Assembly (NCBI GenBank): GCA_964529005.1
Contig: CAZGUH010000037.1
Span: forward strand, 1-36,428
DNA from: CAZGUH01 sp964529005
Lineage (GTDB): Bacteria; Actinomycetota; Acidimicrobiia; Acidimicrobiales; Ilumatobacteraceae
Reading direction: 5' to 3'
Length of the DNA: 36,428 bases
The notes under the pieces were generated by a model. It saw only the letters and a program-made list of their open reading frames with translations, had not been told where the DNA came from and searched no databases. Positions 35,586-36,428 of this stretch are shown piece after piece (position 1 is the first letter of the stretch; each line of letters begins with the position of its first letter). The position numbers and the translations under genes are program-made.

Positions 35586-36245
35586 TCACGAAGCCTCGAA
35601 GCGCACGTGCGTGCTCCCGAAGCTGACGATGTCTCCATCGGTGAGGGCCCGCTCGCCGTCGATGCGGGTGCCGTTGACCTTGGTGCCGTTGGTGGAGCCG
35701 AGGTCGACCACGACGAACCCGGTTCCCCGGGCCCGCACCTCGGCGTGACGGCGGCTGACGTTGGGGTCGGAGACCGCGATCGTGCACTCGGGCATGCGCC
35801 CGATCGTGACGACGCGACCGGCGAGATCGATGCGCTCGCCCGACGCCAGCACGAAGCTGCCGGCGCCGCCCCCGGCGGCGGCCTGCTTCATCTGCGAGCT
35901 GACCCCGAAACGGCCGGGGCGGAGGTTGTTGTCGACGATCAGGTCGACCGACACCGGCCCCATGAAGTGGTAGCCCTCGTCGCGGGCGTATTCGCGCGCC
36001 GTCTCGCACAGCTCGATGCGGAGGGCGTCCTCGATGTCGGCGAAGGCCGCGTGGTCACGGGGTGAGAGGTGGAAGTCGTAGTGGTTGGGCACGATGCGCC
36101 GGCCCTTCACGTCGACGCTGCGATGGTCGTCCATCTCGTGCAGCATCCGGCGGCCGAGCTCGATGGGACGGATGGTGCTGCGGGAGCGCGAGAACACGCC
36201 CTCGACCATACGCTCCACGCTGCTCTCGAATGATTGCAAACCCAT
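35586..36245 (-). CDS. fhaA: DUF3662-FHA protein FhaA
   Basis: The product has 219 aa, shorter than mycobacterial FhaA, which has a long disordered linker. Residues 1-115 are the DUF3662 domain (QSFESSVERMVEGVFSRS, IRPIELGRRMLHEMDDHRS, YHFMGPVSVDLIVD). The FHA domain (about 140-215) has VVTIGRMPECTIAVSDPNVS, SRRHAEVRARG and DLGSTNGTKVNG. In M. tuberculosis FhaA binds phosphorylated MviN/MurJ pseudokinase and restrains wall synthesis. It is the first gene of the minus-strand operon, 27 nt upstream of fhaB. Confidence 0.95.
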   Translation of the reverse strand: MGLQSFESSVERMVEGVFSRSRSTIRPIELGRRMLHEMDDHRSVDVKGRRIVPNHYDFHLSPRDHAAFADIEDALRIELCETAREYARDEGYHFMGPVSVDLIVDNNLRPGRFGVSSQMKQAAAGGGAGSFVLASGERIDLAGRVVTIGRMPECTIAVSDPNVSRRHAEVRARGTGFVVVDLGSTNGTKVNGTRIDGERALTDGDIVSFGSTHVRFEAS

Positions 36246-36302
36246 GCGGGCGCGAGGCTACTGGTGGGGTGTTCGGCGTGGTCGGCACGCCCGCCTGCTG
36301 GG

Positions 36303-36331
36303 TTGGCCAGGTGAGGGCGGCTTGCTAGCGT
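36303..36331 (+). promoter_or_regulatory. Promoter of tRNA-Leu
   Basis: A -35-like TTGGCC (36303-36308) and -10 TAGCGT (36326-36331) are separated by exactly 17 nt and end 13 nt before the mature tRNA. It also marks the 5' boundary of the divergent fhaA operon. Confidence 0.55.
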
Positions 36332-36344
36332 TGGCCCTCCACTC

Positions 36345-36427
36345 GGGCGAGTGGCGGAATGGCAGACGCGCTGGCTTCAGGTGCCAGTGATCGTAAGATC
36401 GTGGGGGTTCAAGTCCCCCCTCGCCCA
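36345..36427 (+). tRNA. tRNA-Leu (anticodon CAG)
   Basis: This is a class II tRNA with a long variable arm (TGATCGTAAGATCGT). Acceptor GGGCGAG pairs with CTCGCCC. The anticodon arm is CTGGC-TTCAGGT-GCCAG, giving CAG. The T arm contains GGGGGTTCAAGTCCCCC. The window ends one base after the discriminator A, so a 3' CCA cannot be judged. Its place beyond fhaA matches leuT of M. tuberculosis. Confidence 0.96.
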
Positions 36428-36428
36428 C

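Overview
The window comes from a high-GC Gram-positive chromosome, most likely an uncultured actinobacterium of the class Acidimicrobiia (Ilumatobacter-like). The lineage is an inference. It rests on very GC-rich third codon positions, frequent GTG starts, DUF2510, CrgA, a PknB/PbpA/RodA/PstP/FHA cluster in the mycobacterial order, and secreted proteins built from DTR...VDxxGW repeats. No phage, insertion sequence or CRISPR array was seen.

Region 1 (1-9.3 kb) holds a partial ORF at the left edge, a secreted triple-repeat protein, a TetR-type regulator that may be frameshifted, and a two-gene unit made of a Tyr-Asp-Thr-Thr-Ser tandem-repeat protein (interrupted by a 100-N assembly gap) and a zinc-ribbon/DUF2510 protein. 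After these come a tightly packed run (45-aa membrane microprotein, Rossmann-fold oxidoreductase, Fur-family regulator, alpha/beta hydrolase), a convergent MgtE-N/CBS plus DUF1003 pair, a small zinc-ribbon protein and tRNA-Ala(TGC).

Region 2 (9.3-17.8 kb) is rich in exported proteins. It has two lipoproteins, a second triple-repeat protein carrying an HExxH motif, a VOC-family protein, and a minus-strand group with a SipW-type signal peptidase, two exported proteins sharing an LGGLS leader motif, and a small CBM48-like protein.

Region 3 (17.8-27.4 kb) is metabolic and housekeeping. It has an AlkB-like dioxygenase coupled to a ferredoxin-reductase-like flavoprotein, Lon protease, a class III aminotransferase, a MarR regulator, a long-chain acyl-CoA ligase divergent from a thiolase, and a small membrane zinc-ribbon protein.

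Region 4 (27.4 kb-end) is the cell-wall growth and signalling locus. It has crgA, a trpG-type amidotransferase, then pknB, pbpA, rodA, pstP, fhaB and fhaA on the minus strand, and tRNA-Leu(CAG) beyond fhaA. The order matches Mycobacterium tuberculosis Rv0011c-Rv0020c except that no pknA is present. The kinase and phosphatase would set phosphorylation of the elongation machinery (PbpA transpeptidase, RodA glycosyltransferase) and of proteins read by the FHA domains. Perfect and near-perfect DnaA boxes lie in this region, consistent with a position near the origin.

Several genes have a TAnnnT hexamer 6-8 nt before the start codon and little Shine-Dalgarno signal, suggesting frequent leaderless transcription.
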